Of a DNA stretch of 64,000 nucleotides, positions 33,419-41,604 are shown one piece after another. The DNA comes from Tepidiforma bonchosmolovskayae. GTDB taxonomy: Bacteria; Chloroflexota; Dehalococcoidia; Tepidiformales; Tepidiformaceae. Under the pieces are notes generated by a model. It was not told the origin of the DNA. It worked only from the letters and a program-made list of their open reading frames with translations, and made no database searches. Within the stretch, counting starts at the first letter, position 1. Each line of letters opens with the position of its first letter. Location of the stretch: positions 248,001 through 312,000 of the forward strand of contig NZ_CP042829.1 of the NCBI RefSeq assembly GCF_008838325.1. The letters are read 5' to 3'. The translations under genes were made by a program, and so were the position numbers.

Positions 33419-34195
33419 TCAGCGGGCCATGCGGCCGCCGTCGACGGGGATAATCGTCCCGGTGAGGTAGCTGGCGTCGCTGCTGCAGAGGAACGCGACG
33501 AGGGCAGCGACTTCGGAGGGCTCACCGTAGCGCCCGAGCGGGTTGGTGGCAGCGAGCTGCTGGTGCACCGACTCGGGTTCGTCCGGGTTGATGCCGCGTT
33601 CGAGGGCACGCATCATCCGCGTTTCAATCGGCGACGGACAGACGGCGCAGACCCGGATGCGCATCGGTGCCAGCTCGAGGGCGGCCGTCTTTGTCATGCC
33701 GACGACCGCGTGCTTGCTCGCCCCGTAGGCAATGATCCCTGGCGTGCCGCTCAGGCCGGCGACCGAGGCGGTATTGACGATGACGCCGCCGCCGCCCGCG
33801 GCCATGACCGGGGCGACGTACTTCATGCCGAGCCAGACGCCTTTGACGTTGACCGCGAGGACACGGTCGAACTGGTCCTCAGGGTAGTTCAGCATCGGCC
33901 CAATCCAGCCCTCGATGCCGGCGTTGTTGAAGAACGCATCGATGCGTCCGAAGCGGTCCCGGGCGGCAGCGACGTAGCGTTCGACATCGGCTGAACGGGT
34001 GACATCTGCGGGAACGGCGACAGCGCGGACGCCCGAGGCCTCGGCCTCGGCGACGGCTTCGTCGAGCGCGGTGCCGGGCAGGTCGACCGCGACAATGTTT
34101 GCGCCTTCCTGCGCGAAGCGTGCGACTGCGGCGCGGCCGATGCCGCCCGCGGCGCCGGTAATCACGGCGACCTTGCCTTCGAAACGGCGTTCCAT
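33419..34195 (-). CDS. short-chain dehydrogenase/reductase (SDR)
   Basis: 258-residue classical SDR: TGAAGGIG near residues 14-21, Asp in VAVDLPG (NAD preference), NNAG in AFFNNAGIEG, and Tyr/Lys in YGASKHAVVGM; ends TIIPVDGG. GGAGG precedes the ATG. Substrate unknown. It is followed on the other side by the ABC exporter (36 bp) and preceded by the MFS gene (15 bp), all on the minus strand, so it could be co-transcribed with both. Confidence 0.9.
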   Translation of the reverse strand: MERRFEGKVAVITGAAGGIGRAAVARFAQEGANIVAVDLPGTALDEAVAEAEASGVRAVAVPADVTRSADVERYVAAARDRFGRIDAFFNNAGIEGWIGPMLNYPEDQFDRVLAVNVKGVWLGMKYVAPVMAAGGGGVIVNTASVAGLSGTPGIIAYGASKHAVVGMTKTAALELAPMRIRVCAVCPSPIETRMMRALERGINPDEPESVHQQLAATNPLGRYGEPSEVAALVAFLCSSDASYLTGTIIPVDGGRMAR

Positions 34196-34210
34196 GGGAC
34201 CTCCAGTGCG

Positions 34211-35665
34211 TCAGGGTGCGGATTTCTCGAGCGGCTCACCGAGGGCGACGGCCGGCGATGCTGTCGGTGCGCGGCGCTCACTGCGGAAGAGGGATGCCGC
34301 AATCGCCGTCGCGGCTGCAGCCCCGGCGACGAGGAAGGCCGCCCGGACGCCATCGACGATGGCTGCGTCGGGGAGGTCGGCAAGACGCTCGGGGCGGTAG
34401 CCGGCGGAAGCCGTCGCGACCGCGACGAGAACCGCGCTGGCGAGCGCGAGGCCGACGGCATTGCCGATGTTGCGGGCCGTCGCGACACTTGCCGAGGCGG
34501 TGCCGAGCCGGTCAGGCGGCACGCTGTTCATGATGGTGGCGCTGTTCGGGGACATGAAGATGGACGTCCCGATGCCGACGATGGCGAGCCGCGCGACGAT
34601 GCCGAGCGCCGACGTCTCGGCGGTGATGGTTGCGAGCGAGAGCAGGCCGAGCGAGACGAGGGCGATGCCGAGCGTCGCCTGGTGGGTGAAGCGGTAGCGG
34701 TCACTCACCCGGCCGCTGACCGGGGAGAGCAGCAGCATCATCAGGGGCACGGTGGCGACGGTGAGTCCGACCCGGCCCGTGGAATAGCCCTTCACCTCCT
34801 GCAGATAGAACGGGAGGAGGAACGTCACGGCGGACTGGCCAGCGAAGTTGAGGGCGAGACTGGTGACCCCCACAGTGTAGGCCCGGGCCCGGAAGAGCGA
34901 GGGGGCGACGACCGGGCTGGGAGTGCGCGTTTCGATCCTGAGGAATGCGAGAAGGGCAACGAGCGCGGCCGCGAGGAGGCCGAGGATTGGGGCGGAGGTC
35001 CAGCCCCAGGCCTGACCGCGGTTGACGGCAAGGAGCAGCGCGCTGAGGGTGACGAAGAGGGCCAGGGCCCCGGGAATGTCCATCCGGCGCCCGTTCGGCG
35101 CAGGTGCGGGAGCGGAGGGGCGGATGACCAGCCATGCCAGCAGGAGCGCAACGATGCCGATGGGCACGCGGAGGGCGAAGATGGCGTGCCAGGAGAAGGC
35201 TTCGAGGATGAGGCCGCCGAGGATCGGGCCGGACATGAGGCCGGCGCCGACAACGGCGCCCGTTGTTCCGAGCGCCTGGCCCCGCTGCTCCGGGGGGAAA
35301 GCTTCGCTGACAATGGCGTTGCCGTTGGCAATGGCGAGGGCCACTCCGACGGACTGGATGAACCGCATTGCGACGAGCTGTTCGAAGGTCTGGGCGATAC
35401 TGGCGAGCGCCATGCCGACGGTGAAGATGGCCCAGCCCGCGATGTAGACCCGCTTGCGGCCGTAGAGGTCGCCGGCGCGCCCCGCGGTGAGCGTGAGGCC
35501 GGTGACGACGAGGCTGGACACGAGGGCGGCCCAGACGACGGTGTCGGGGGAGCGGTCGAACTCGCGGGCGAGGGTGGGAAGGGCGACGTTGACGATGGAG
35601 AAGTCCATCGTGGCCATGTAGGTGCCGAAGGCAACGGCAGCGAGGACGCGCCAGCGGTACTCCAC
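34211..35665 (-). CDS. MFS transporter, DHA2 (EmrB/QacA-like) type
   Basis: 484 residues from GTG 35665; the frame continues upstream but only as antisense of nth. About 14 membrane spans are expected, as in DHA2 drug:H+ antiporters. The N-terminus DFSIVNVALPTLAREF (motif D1 region of DHA2), the loop GRAGDLYGRKRVY (motif A) and the span-5 GPILGG motif C are visible. Likely exports a hydrophobic compound. It begins 11 bp after nth and ends 15 bp before the SDR gene. Confidence 0.88.
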   Translation of the reverse strand: MEYRWRVLAAVAFGTYMATMDFSIVNVALPTLAREFDRSPDTVVWAALVSSLVVTGLTLTAGRAGDLYGRKRVYIAGWAIFTVGMALASIAQTFEQLVAMRFIQSVGVALAIANGNAIVSEAFPPEQRGQALGTTGAVVGAGLMSGPILGGLILEAFSWHAIFALRVPIGIVALLLAWLVIRPSAPAPAPNGRRMDIPGALALFVTLSALLLAVNRGQAWGWTSAPILGLLAAALVALLAFLRIETRTPSPVVAPSLFRARAYTVGVTSLALNFAGQSAVTFLLPFYLQEVKGYSTGRVGLTVATVPLMMLLLSPVSGRVSDRYRFTHQATLGIALVSLGLLSLATITAETSALGIVARLAIVGIGTSIFMSPNSATIMNSVPPDRLGTASASVATARNIGNAVGLALASAVLVAVATASAGYRPERLADLPDAAIVDGVRAAFLVAGAAAATAIAASLFRSERRAPTASPAVALGEPLEKSAP

Positions 35666-35675
35666 GGGTGGGACT

Positions 35676-36344
35676 CTACGCGGACGCAGCCGGGCCCTCA
35701 ATGGCGGCCGTGCGCGCGGGGCATTCGACGAGCGGGCAGCGCTCACAGGCCGGCCGGCGGGCTGCGCAGGTGCGGCGGCCGTGTTTGATGAGCAGCATGT
35801 GGAAGGTGTAGTAATCGGCCGGGTCGACGAGCGCTTCGAGGAGGTCGTGGGCGCGGTCTGCGGTCGCAGCCGGAGGGACGAGGCCGAGGCGCTTGGCGAC
35901 GCGTTCGACGTGGGTATCGACGGGCAACGCCGGGCGGCCGAGCGCGAAGAGGAGGACGCAGGCGGCGGTCTTGGGGCCGACCCCCGGGAGGGCGCGAAGC
36001 CAGGCGCGGGCCTCTTCGAGCGGGAGGTCCCGGAGGAAGCCGAGGTCAAAATCGGGCGAGCGGGCTTCGACGGCGCGCAGGGCGGCCTGGATGCGGGGGG
36101 CCTTCTGGCGGGCGAGCCCGCCGGGCTGGATCGCCTGCACCACGTCCTCGAGCGGCGCTTCAGCGATGGCGTTCCAGGACGGGAAGCTGCGCATCAGGCT
36201 GATGAACGCGCGCCCGCTGTTGGTATCGGAGGTGTTCTGGCTGAGGATGGTGAGGACCAGCTCGGCGACGGGGTCGCCGCTGGGCTGGAGGACGGGCATG
36301 CCGTAGACCGGCGCGAGGCGAGCGATGATGCTGCGCGGGTCCAT
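35676..36344 (-). CDS. nth: endonuclease III-type DNA glycosylase/AP lyase
   Basis: 222 residues. The helix-hairpin-helix LPGVGPKTAACVLLFA (about 119-134) contains the catalytic Lys, and the catalytic Asp is in LPVDTHVERVAKRLG (about 140-154). A C-terminal 4Fe-4S cluster site Cys-6x-Cys-2x-Cys-5x-Cys is present. Removes oxidised pyrimidines and cuts the abasic strand. Some thermophile relatives are classified separately, so the symbol is by family. Its ATG overlaps by 1 bp the stop of the upstream reductase. Confidence 0.88.
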   Translation of the reverse strand: MDPRSIIARLAPVYGMPVLQPSGDPVAELVLTILSQNTSDTNSGRAFISLMRSFPSWNAIAEAPLEDVVQAIQPGGLARQKAPRIQAALRAVEARSPDFDLGFLRDLPLEEARAWLRALPGVGPKTAACVLLFALGRPALPVDTHVERVAKRLGLVPPAATADRAHDLLEALVDPADYYTFHMLLIKHGRRTCAARRPACERCPLVECPARTAAIEGPAASA

Positions 36345-37516
36345 CAGCCGGCAGAGTCCTGGCGGGCGAGGCGGCGCGCCGCGATCCCAGGGAGGAGCGG
36401 GACGCGGGCGGCTTCGCGGGCATAGGTGGATTCGCCGCGCTGGACGGCGAAGAACGCGTCCCAGAGGTACGGGATGGCGCGGGTGGCGCGCATCCAGGGG
36501 CCGGGGTATCGGCCGAGCATGCCGTAGAACATGTGGGCAATCACCCGGGCGGCGCGGAGCTCGGGCATGATTTCACGGTCGATGTCGTCCTGGTAGCCCT
36601 GAAGCGGTGCCCCCGAGGAGAGCGACCGGAGGGCGGCCCGGGCAGCGATGCGCCCGGACTCGATGGCGTAGTAGATCCCCTCCTGGGTGAACTCGTCGGC
36701 GAGGCCGGCGGCGTCGCCGGCGAGGAGTACCCGTTCGGACGCGATGGGCTCGCGGCCGCGCCGGAATCGGATCTTATGTCCGCGGGCGATATCGACGGGC
36801 GCGCCGTCGAGCCCGAGACGGCGGAGGTAGGCGGCGACGTGGGACTTCATCTCGCCGGCCTGCCCGGGGGGCAGGACGATGCCGATGGAGAGGAGTTCGG
36901 CCTTGGGGAAGAGCCACGCGTAGCCCCACGGGCGGTAGCCGAGGTCGATGAACGCGGTGCTGCGGTTGGCGCGGACCCGGGCTGCAGGTGCACGCACTTC
37001 GACCTCGTATGCGGCGCATTCGGCGAGGCCGGTCCCGAGGCCGGCCATCCGGCCGACCGGGGAATGGGCCCCGTCGGCGGCGATGAGCAGGGCAGACCGT
37101 GCGGTTCGGCCGCCTTCGGTGCGGACGGTCACGCCTGCGAGGTCGAGTTCGAGTGCGCGAACGGCTGCGCCGGGGCGGAATTCTGCGCCCGCCCGCCGCG
37201 CGTAGTCGAGGAGGAGGGTATCGAACCGCTCCCGCATGACCATCGCGGCGAACGGCTCGCCGGAGTCGCGGACGAACCGACAGCGGCCGTGGAGAGAGAT
37301 GTCGAGGAGGGCCACCTCGTCTTCGACGACGGGGTCGATGGGGAAGGGAAGGAGCCGGGCGGTCCGGCGGGGGATGCCCCCGCCGCAGGCCTTGTACCGG
37401 GGGAATTCGGCCTTATCGAGGACGAGCACCCGCGCGCCCGCGGCGGCGAGTTCGCGCGCAGCCGTGCTCCCGGCAGGCCCGGCACCGACAACGATGGCAT
37501 CGAACTGGGCTGGCAC
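36344..37516 (-). CDS. geranylgeranyl-reductase-family FAD oxidoreductase
   Basis: 390 residues. FAD Rossmann motif VVGAGPAGSTAARELA (about 9-24), CGGGIPRR (about 44-51) typical of geranylgeranyl reductases, a middle AADGAHSPVGR (DG motif), and GDAAGLADEFTQEGIYYAIESG (about 282-303, given by ends: GDAAGL and IYYAIESG). Members reduce isoprenoid chains of chlorophyll, archaeal lipids or menaquinone. In a non-phototroph, saturating a menaquinone side chain is a reasonable guess. 1-bp overlap with nth. Confidence 0.85.
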   Translation of the reverse strand: MPAQFDAIVVGAGPAGSTAARELAAAGARVLVLDKAEFPRYKACGGGIPRRTARLLPFPIDPVVEDEVALLDISLHGRCRFVRDSGEPFAAMVMRERFDTLLLDYARRAGAEFRPGAAVRALELDLAGVTVRTEGGRTARSALLIAADGAHSPVGRMAGLGTGLAECAAYEVEVRAPAARVRANRSTAFIDLGYRPWGYAWLFPKAELLSIGIVLPPGQAGEMKSHVAAYLRRLGLDGAPVDIARGHKIRFRRGREPIASERVLLAGDAAGLADEFTQEGIYYAIESGRIAARAALRSLSSGAPLQGYQDDIDREIMPELRAARVIAHMFYGMLGRYPGPWMRATRAIPYLWDAFFAVQRGESTYAREAARVPLLPGIAARRLARQDSAG

Positions 37517-37561
37517 ACATCGGACTGTACCGGGAGGAGAACCGGGCGAGAAGGATGGGGC

Positions 37562-39811
37562 TTACTCGGGGGTATTTTCCCAGTCGCGCCAGCTGCCGCG
37601 GCGCCCTTCGGCCTCGAGGTAGTGGCCCTTGCCGAGCGGTTTGACGGGCGGCGGCTGCTCGAGCCGCTTCAGGAGGACCCAGACGCCGAAACTGAGGGCC
37701 GCCATGACCGACGTGAGCAGCGCGAGCCGCTGAATGCCGCGCGCTGCGGCGCCATCCCACGTGTCGTAGGCCTCGCGGGCGAGTTCCAGGGCGCGGGTGC
37801 CGTCGCCGGCAGCGAGGGCGTCCTCGGCGGCACGCAGCTTCGCCTCGGGGTCGGTGAAGAGCATGCCGACGCGGCCAAAGAAACCAGGGCTGAAGGACGC
37901 CTGCTTCTCCTTCGCGAGGGCGATGAGCTTCGCAGCGGCATCGGCGTTGACGCGGCCGGTGACGCCCGCGGAAGCCGCGGCGCGTGCGCTGGTGAAGTCA
38001 CCCTGTTCGTACAACTCGCGGGCCTTCGCGATGCCCTGGCGGAAGGGCGAATCGGCGGGCTCGCCGGCGAGCTGGGCTTGTGCGGCCTGGATGGCGATGA
38101 CGGCCTGGCGCTGGTCCTCGACCAGGCGGGCGGTTTCGGAGAGGCGCGCCCGGCCCCAGGAGACGGCGACGGTTTCGGGGGTCGCCAGGCCAGCCCCGGC
38201 GGCGAGTTCAGTGGCGGAGCGGTAGGCGGCGATGATGGTATCGGCCTGGGCGACCTGGGCGGCGATCGGACCGAAGACCCAGGCGATCAGGTTGTTGTAG
38301 ATGTCCGAGGGGATGCCGGAGCCGAGCCCGGCCTCGGCTGCGCGGCTGCGGAGCCCGCGGACGAGGTCATGGGCGGCGCGGCGCTCGGCGAGCAGCGGCT
38401 TTGCTGTTTCAGGAACGAAGACCCAGTCGAGAAAGAGCTGGTCGAGGTTGCGGTCAGAGAGGAATTCGCCCTGGTCCATGAACCAGCCCTCTTTGAGGCG
38501 CCAGAGGGCGGGCTCGTCATCGATGCGGGAGAGGACGGCGGTCATATTCTGGCGGCCGCCGATCGCTTCTTCGTAGGCGAACCAGAAATCGCCGGAGCGG
38601 CCATACCAGTAGGCGGCCGGGCCGCCTATGGCGGTGGAGCCCCAGGTTGCGAGCGGCTCGTTGATGCCGAACGACTTCCAGTCGGTGGGCCTGACGGCGA
38701 CACCGAGCTGGGGCGCAACCGCGCGGGTCGCCCATTCGGCGAGCCCCTCCCAGAGGAAGGGGCGGGCGAGCTGGGTGTTGCCGGCCCACTGGTGGGCAAG
38801 CTCGTGGATGGTGACCTCGTCGTCGATGCCGCCGGTTTCGTGCGAGAGGAGCACCTGCCCGACGCCGGAGAAGGCGACACCCGCGATGCCGTACGCGGCG
38901 ATGTGGTAGGACTGCCGCATGGTGACGTCGGTGTAGGGGTACTTGAAGCCGAAGAGCGCTTCGAGGACGGGGAAGGCCTGCTTCGCGATGGCGAACTGCC
39001 GGGAAGCCCAGTCCGCATCGCGGCGGAAGAACTTCAGGGTCATGGTGACCTGGCGGCCATCGGGCATCGTCACCGGCGCGGAGAGGACGCCGCGGCGGGT
39101 CTCGTCGGTGACAGACAGGGCGAAGGCGGAGAAGACGCCGGGGTCGAACCGCTGGCGGCAGCGTTCGTCGAGGGCGGCGCAGCGCTCGAGGATGTCGGGG
39201 TCGTCGGCCGAGAGGGCGATGAGAAAGACGTTGCCGCAGACCCAGCGCTGGAGGCCGGCGTTCTTCACCTCGGACGGCTGGTCCTTCCCGACGAGGCAGC
39301 CGGGGTCGAGGACGTTGTCGCCGGATTTCGGGACATCGACGAAGACCCACGAACCCGGCCCCTGTCCGATGAACGGCACCTCGATGAGCCCGGGTTCGAG
39401 CGTCATCAGGGGACCGGAGGTATTGGGAAGGGTGTAGGCGGCTTCGAGGGTGAGGCGCCGTTTCGGCTGGAGGGGCTCCGGGAGTGTGACGGAGGCGACG
39501 GCGGTGCGTTTCGCCGCTTCGTCGCCCGGGTCGAGCGTGAACTGGACGGGAGCGCCGTCGCGGGTAATTGCAAGGTCGTGCGCGTGGGGGAGGATGTAGA
39601 CGGGGACGGTGGTGATGCCGTTCTGCGACTGGTTGAGGAACTCGACGCGGACGTGGACGCGGACCGTTCCGGCCGGCGTATCGAGGCGGTAGACCGTCTC
39701 GGAGGCGGACACGAGCCCCTGCCCCTGCTGGGCGGAGGCCGGGGCAGCGCCAGTGAGCGCGCCCGCGGCAGCCCACACGGCAACCAGCAGCGCGAGGACG
39801 CGAGTCTTCAC
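37562..39811 (-). CDS. membrane-anchored gluzincin-type metallopeptidase
   Basis: 749 residues: a signal peptide (about 1-28), a beta-rich N-terminal region, a zinc peptidase core with HELAHQW (HExxH, about residues 333-338) and the third ligand Glu in WEGLAEW about 19 residues on, a long helical C-terminal part, then a membrane span (about 698-716) and a short cytoplasmic tail. The layout recalls M1 aminopeptidases, but the GAMEN motif is not recognised. Acts outside the cytoplasm. Several Cys pairs in the N-terminal half could form disulfides. Confidence 0.8.
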   Translation of the reverse strand: MKTRVLALLVAVWAAAGALTGAAPASAQQGQGLVSASETVYRLDTPAGTVRVHVRVEFLNQSQNGITTVPVYILPHAHDLAITRDGAPVQFTLDPGDEAAKRTAVASVTLPEPLQPKRRLTLEAAYTLPNTSGPLMTLEPGLIEVPFIGQGPGSWVFVDVPKSGDNVLDPGCLVGKDQPSEVKNAGLQRWVCGNVFLIALSADDPDILERCAALDERCRQRFDPGVFSAFALSVTDETRRGVLSAPVTMPDGRQVTMTLKFFRRDADWASRQFAIAKQAFPVLEALFGFKYPYTDVTMRQSYHIAAYGIAGVAFSGVGQVLLSHETGGIDDEVTIHELAHQWAGNTQLARPFLWEGLAEWATRAVAPQLGVAVRPTDWKSFGINEPLATWGSTAIGGPAAYWYGRSGDFWFAYEEAIGGRQNMTAVLSRIDDEPALWRLKEGWFMDQGEFLSDRNLDQLFLDWVFVPETAKPLLAERRAAHDLVRGLRSRAAEAGLGSGIPSDIYNNLIAWVFGPIAAQVAQADTIIAAYRSATELAAGAGLATPETVAVSWGRARLSETARLVEDQRQAVIAIQAAQAQLAGEPADSPFRQGIAKARELYEQGDFTSARAAASAGVTGRVNADAAAKLIALAKEKQASFSPGFFGRVGMLFTDPEAKLRAAEDALAAGDGTRALELAREAYDTWDGAAARGIQRLALLTSVMAALSFGVWVLLKRLEQPPPVKPLGKGHYLEAEGRRGSWRDWENTPE

Positions 39812-39850
39812 ACCGGGAAGTTCGACCGGCGAACGACGACGCGCAGGGGG

Positions 39851-40621
39851 TCAGTTCACGAGAACGCCGCCATCGACCGGGAGGACGACCCCGGTGACCC
39901 ACCGGGCCTCATCGGAGGCGAGGTAGACGGCGGCCCAGGCGATATCCCAGGCGGTGCCTTCGATGCCGAGCGCGGTTGATTTGCGGCGGGCCTCGCGGAC
40001 GGATGCCGGCATGCCGCGGGCGGAAACCATGGGCGTGTAGGCGGGGCCGGGCGCGATGGCGTTGACGCGGATGCCGTCGCGGCCGTGGTCGGCAGCCATG
40101 GCGCGGGTCAGCGCCTCGACGGCGCCCTTGGAAGCGGCGTAGGGTGCGAGGCCGCGCCCGCGCTGCGAGGCGATCGAGGAGACGTTGACGATTGAACCGC
40201 CGCCGGCGGTATCGACCATCGCGGGGATGGCGTGCTTGCTGGCGAGGACCATGCTGGTCACGTTGACCCGCATCTGGAGCTCCCACTCTTCGAGCGTGAC
40301 CTCGGTGATGCGCTTTGCGATGCCGATGCCGACGTTGTTGACGAGGATGTCGAGGCGGCCCCAGCGCTCGAGGGCGCGTTCGACCATCGCCCGGCAGGCA
40401 GCTTCGCTGGTGACGTCGGCGGCAAAGGGCTCGGCGTCGCCGTGCTCATCGGCGATGAGGCGGGCCGTGAGCCCGGCAGCCTCGATGCGGCGGTCGACCA
40501 GGAGCACACGGGCGCCCTCGCGCGCGAAGAGCACGGCGGTGGCGCGTCCGTTGCCGATGCCTTCAGTCTGGGAGCCGGCGCCGGTGACAATGGCGACCCT
40601 GCCGTTCAGCCTGCCGGCCAT
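39851..40621 (-). CDS. short-chain dehydrogenase/reductase (SDR)
   Basis: 256 residues: NAD-binding TGAGSQTEGIGNGRA has an insertion of several residues relative to TGxxxGIG, NNVG in DILVNNVGIG, catalytic YAASKGAVEAL, ending VLPVDGG. Asp in LLVDRRIEAA suggests NAD(H) or dual use. Substrate unknown. It lies 40 bp downstream of no related gene; its 3' end is close to the metallopeptidase start on the same strand. Confidence 0.9.
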   Translation of the reverse strand: MAGRLNGRVAIVTGAGSQTEGIGNGRATAVLFAREGARVLLVDRRIEAAGLTARLIADEHGDAEPFAADVTSEAACRAMVERALERWGRLDILVNNVGIGIAKRITEVTLEEWELQMRVNVTSMVLASKHAIPAMVDTAGGGSIVNVSSIASQRGRGLAPYAASKGAVEALTRAMAADHGRDGIRVNAIAPGPAYTPMVSARGMPASVREARRKSTALGIEGTAWDIAWAAVYLASDEARWVTGVVLPVDGGVLVN

Positions 40622-40698
40622 GGGTACCTCCCGGGGAATGAGCTGACGGATTGTAGCAGGCGTGGCCTGGAAGCCCGCGGGCTCCTAGAGTCGTGGCG

Positions 40699-41331
40699 AT
40701 GACCACGTACCGGTGCGAGGCATGCGGCGAGCCGTTCACGCTTCCGGCCTCGGTCCGGGCGAAGTACCCGAACTGGCAGCCGCGGCGGTGCCTCGCGTGC
40801 CAAAAGCGCGCGGAGCGCGGGTCCGCGGCAGCGAGGAACGGTTCGGGAACGGCCACGGCGGCCTCCGCGGCTCCCGCGGCTGCACCCGAGGAAGACCCCC
40901 AGACGGGCATCTTTACCGACGGCGCCTGCCAGGGGAACCCGGGACCCGGCGGCTGGGCCGCGGTCTTCGTCCGCGACGGCAGGGTCATCGAGGAGCGGCA
41001 CGGCTTCGAACCCGCGACGACGAACAACCGGATGGAGTGGACCGCGATGATTGCGGGGCTGGAGATGGCGCCGCGGGACGAGCCGATCACGGTCTATTCG
41101 GACAGCCAGCTGGTGGTGCGGACGCTCAATGAGTGGGCGAAGGGGTGGGAGGCCCGCGGGTGGAAGCGGAAGGACGGGCCGGTGATGAACCTGGACCTCG
41201 TGCAGCGGGCGTGGGCGCTGAAGCAGCAGCTCCCGCTGGTGCGGGTGGCGTGGGTGCGCGGGCATGCGACGTCGCGCTGGAACGCCTACGCCGACGAGCT
41301 GGCGACCTCACACTTCCAGAAGGACGCCTGA
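40699..41331 (+). CDS. RNase HI-type ribonuclease with N-terminal zinc ribbon
   Basis: 210 residues (a GTG two codons earlier is also possible). Residues 5-36 hold two CxxC pairs (CEACG and CLACQ), a zinc ribbon; an Ala-rich linker leads to an RNase H domain from about residue 72. Catalytic carboxylates: Asp in IFTDGACQGNPGPGGW, Glu in NNRMEWTAM, Asp in VYSDSQLVV, and Asp in NAYADELA. Degrades the RNA of RNA:DNA hybrids. The zinc ribbon replaces the hybrid-binding domain found in eukaryotic-type enzymes. Confidence 0.88.
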   Translation: MTTYRCEACGEPFTLPASVRAKYPNWQPRRCLACQKRAERGSAAARNGSGTATAASAAPAAAPEEDPQTGIFTDGACQGNPGPGGWAAVFVRDGRVIEERHGFEPATTNNRMEWTAMIAGLEMAPRDEPITVYSDSQLVVRTLNEWAKGWEARGWKRKDGPVMNLDLVQRAWALKQQLPLVRVAWVRGHATSRWNAYADELATSHFQKDA

Positions 41332-41409
41332 GCGGGGAGCCGAAACCTCTACCGGGCCGTCACGGCTTCGGCCCTGTGCCGTTCGGCCGGGTGCGGTGAG
41401 ACTGGGGCC

Positions 41410-41604
41410 ATGGATGGCGGCATATTCGAGGGACCGGACGGACGGGAGGCCCTCCGCGAGATCGTGGCGGCGCTGGAGGCGATCGTGGTGGCGCTGCAGG
41501 CCGAGCGGACGGACGGCGAGCCCGGCTACGCGATGCGCGAGGCGGTGCGCCGGGTGGTTGCGCTGCGGCAGCGCCTGGGAGAGCGCTCAGGACGCGGCGG
41601 CTGA
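41410..41604 (+). CDS. small hypothetical helical protein
   Basis: 64 residues from ATG 41410, two amphipathic helices (about 12-34 and 40-58) and a Gly/Arg end. No clear RBS. It overlaps the 3' end of recN by 18 bp, tail to tail. No family recognised. Coding status rests only on composition. Confidence 0.4.
   Translation: MDGGIFEGPDGREALREIVAALEAIVVALQAERTDGEPGYAMREAVRRVVALRQRLGERSGRGG

Noticed and set aside
36533-39979. 1148-codon plus-strand frame
   Set aside because: Lies antisense to the flavoprotein and metallopeptidase genes, Gly/Asp/Glu-rich composition typical of GC-rich shadow frames.
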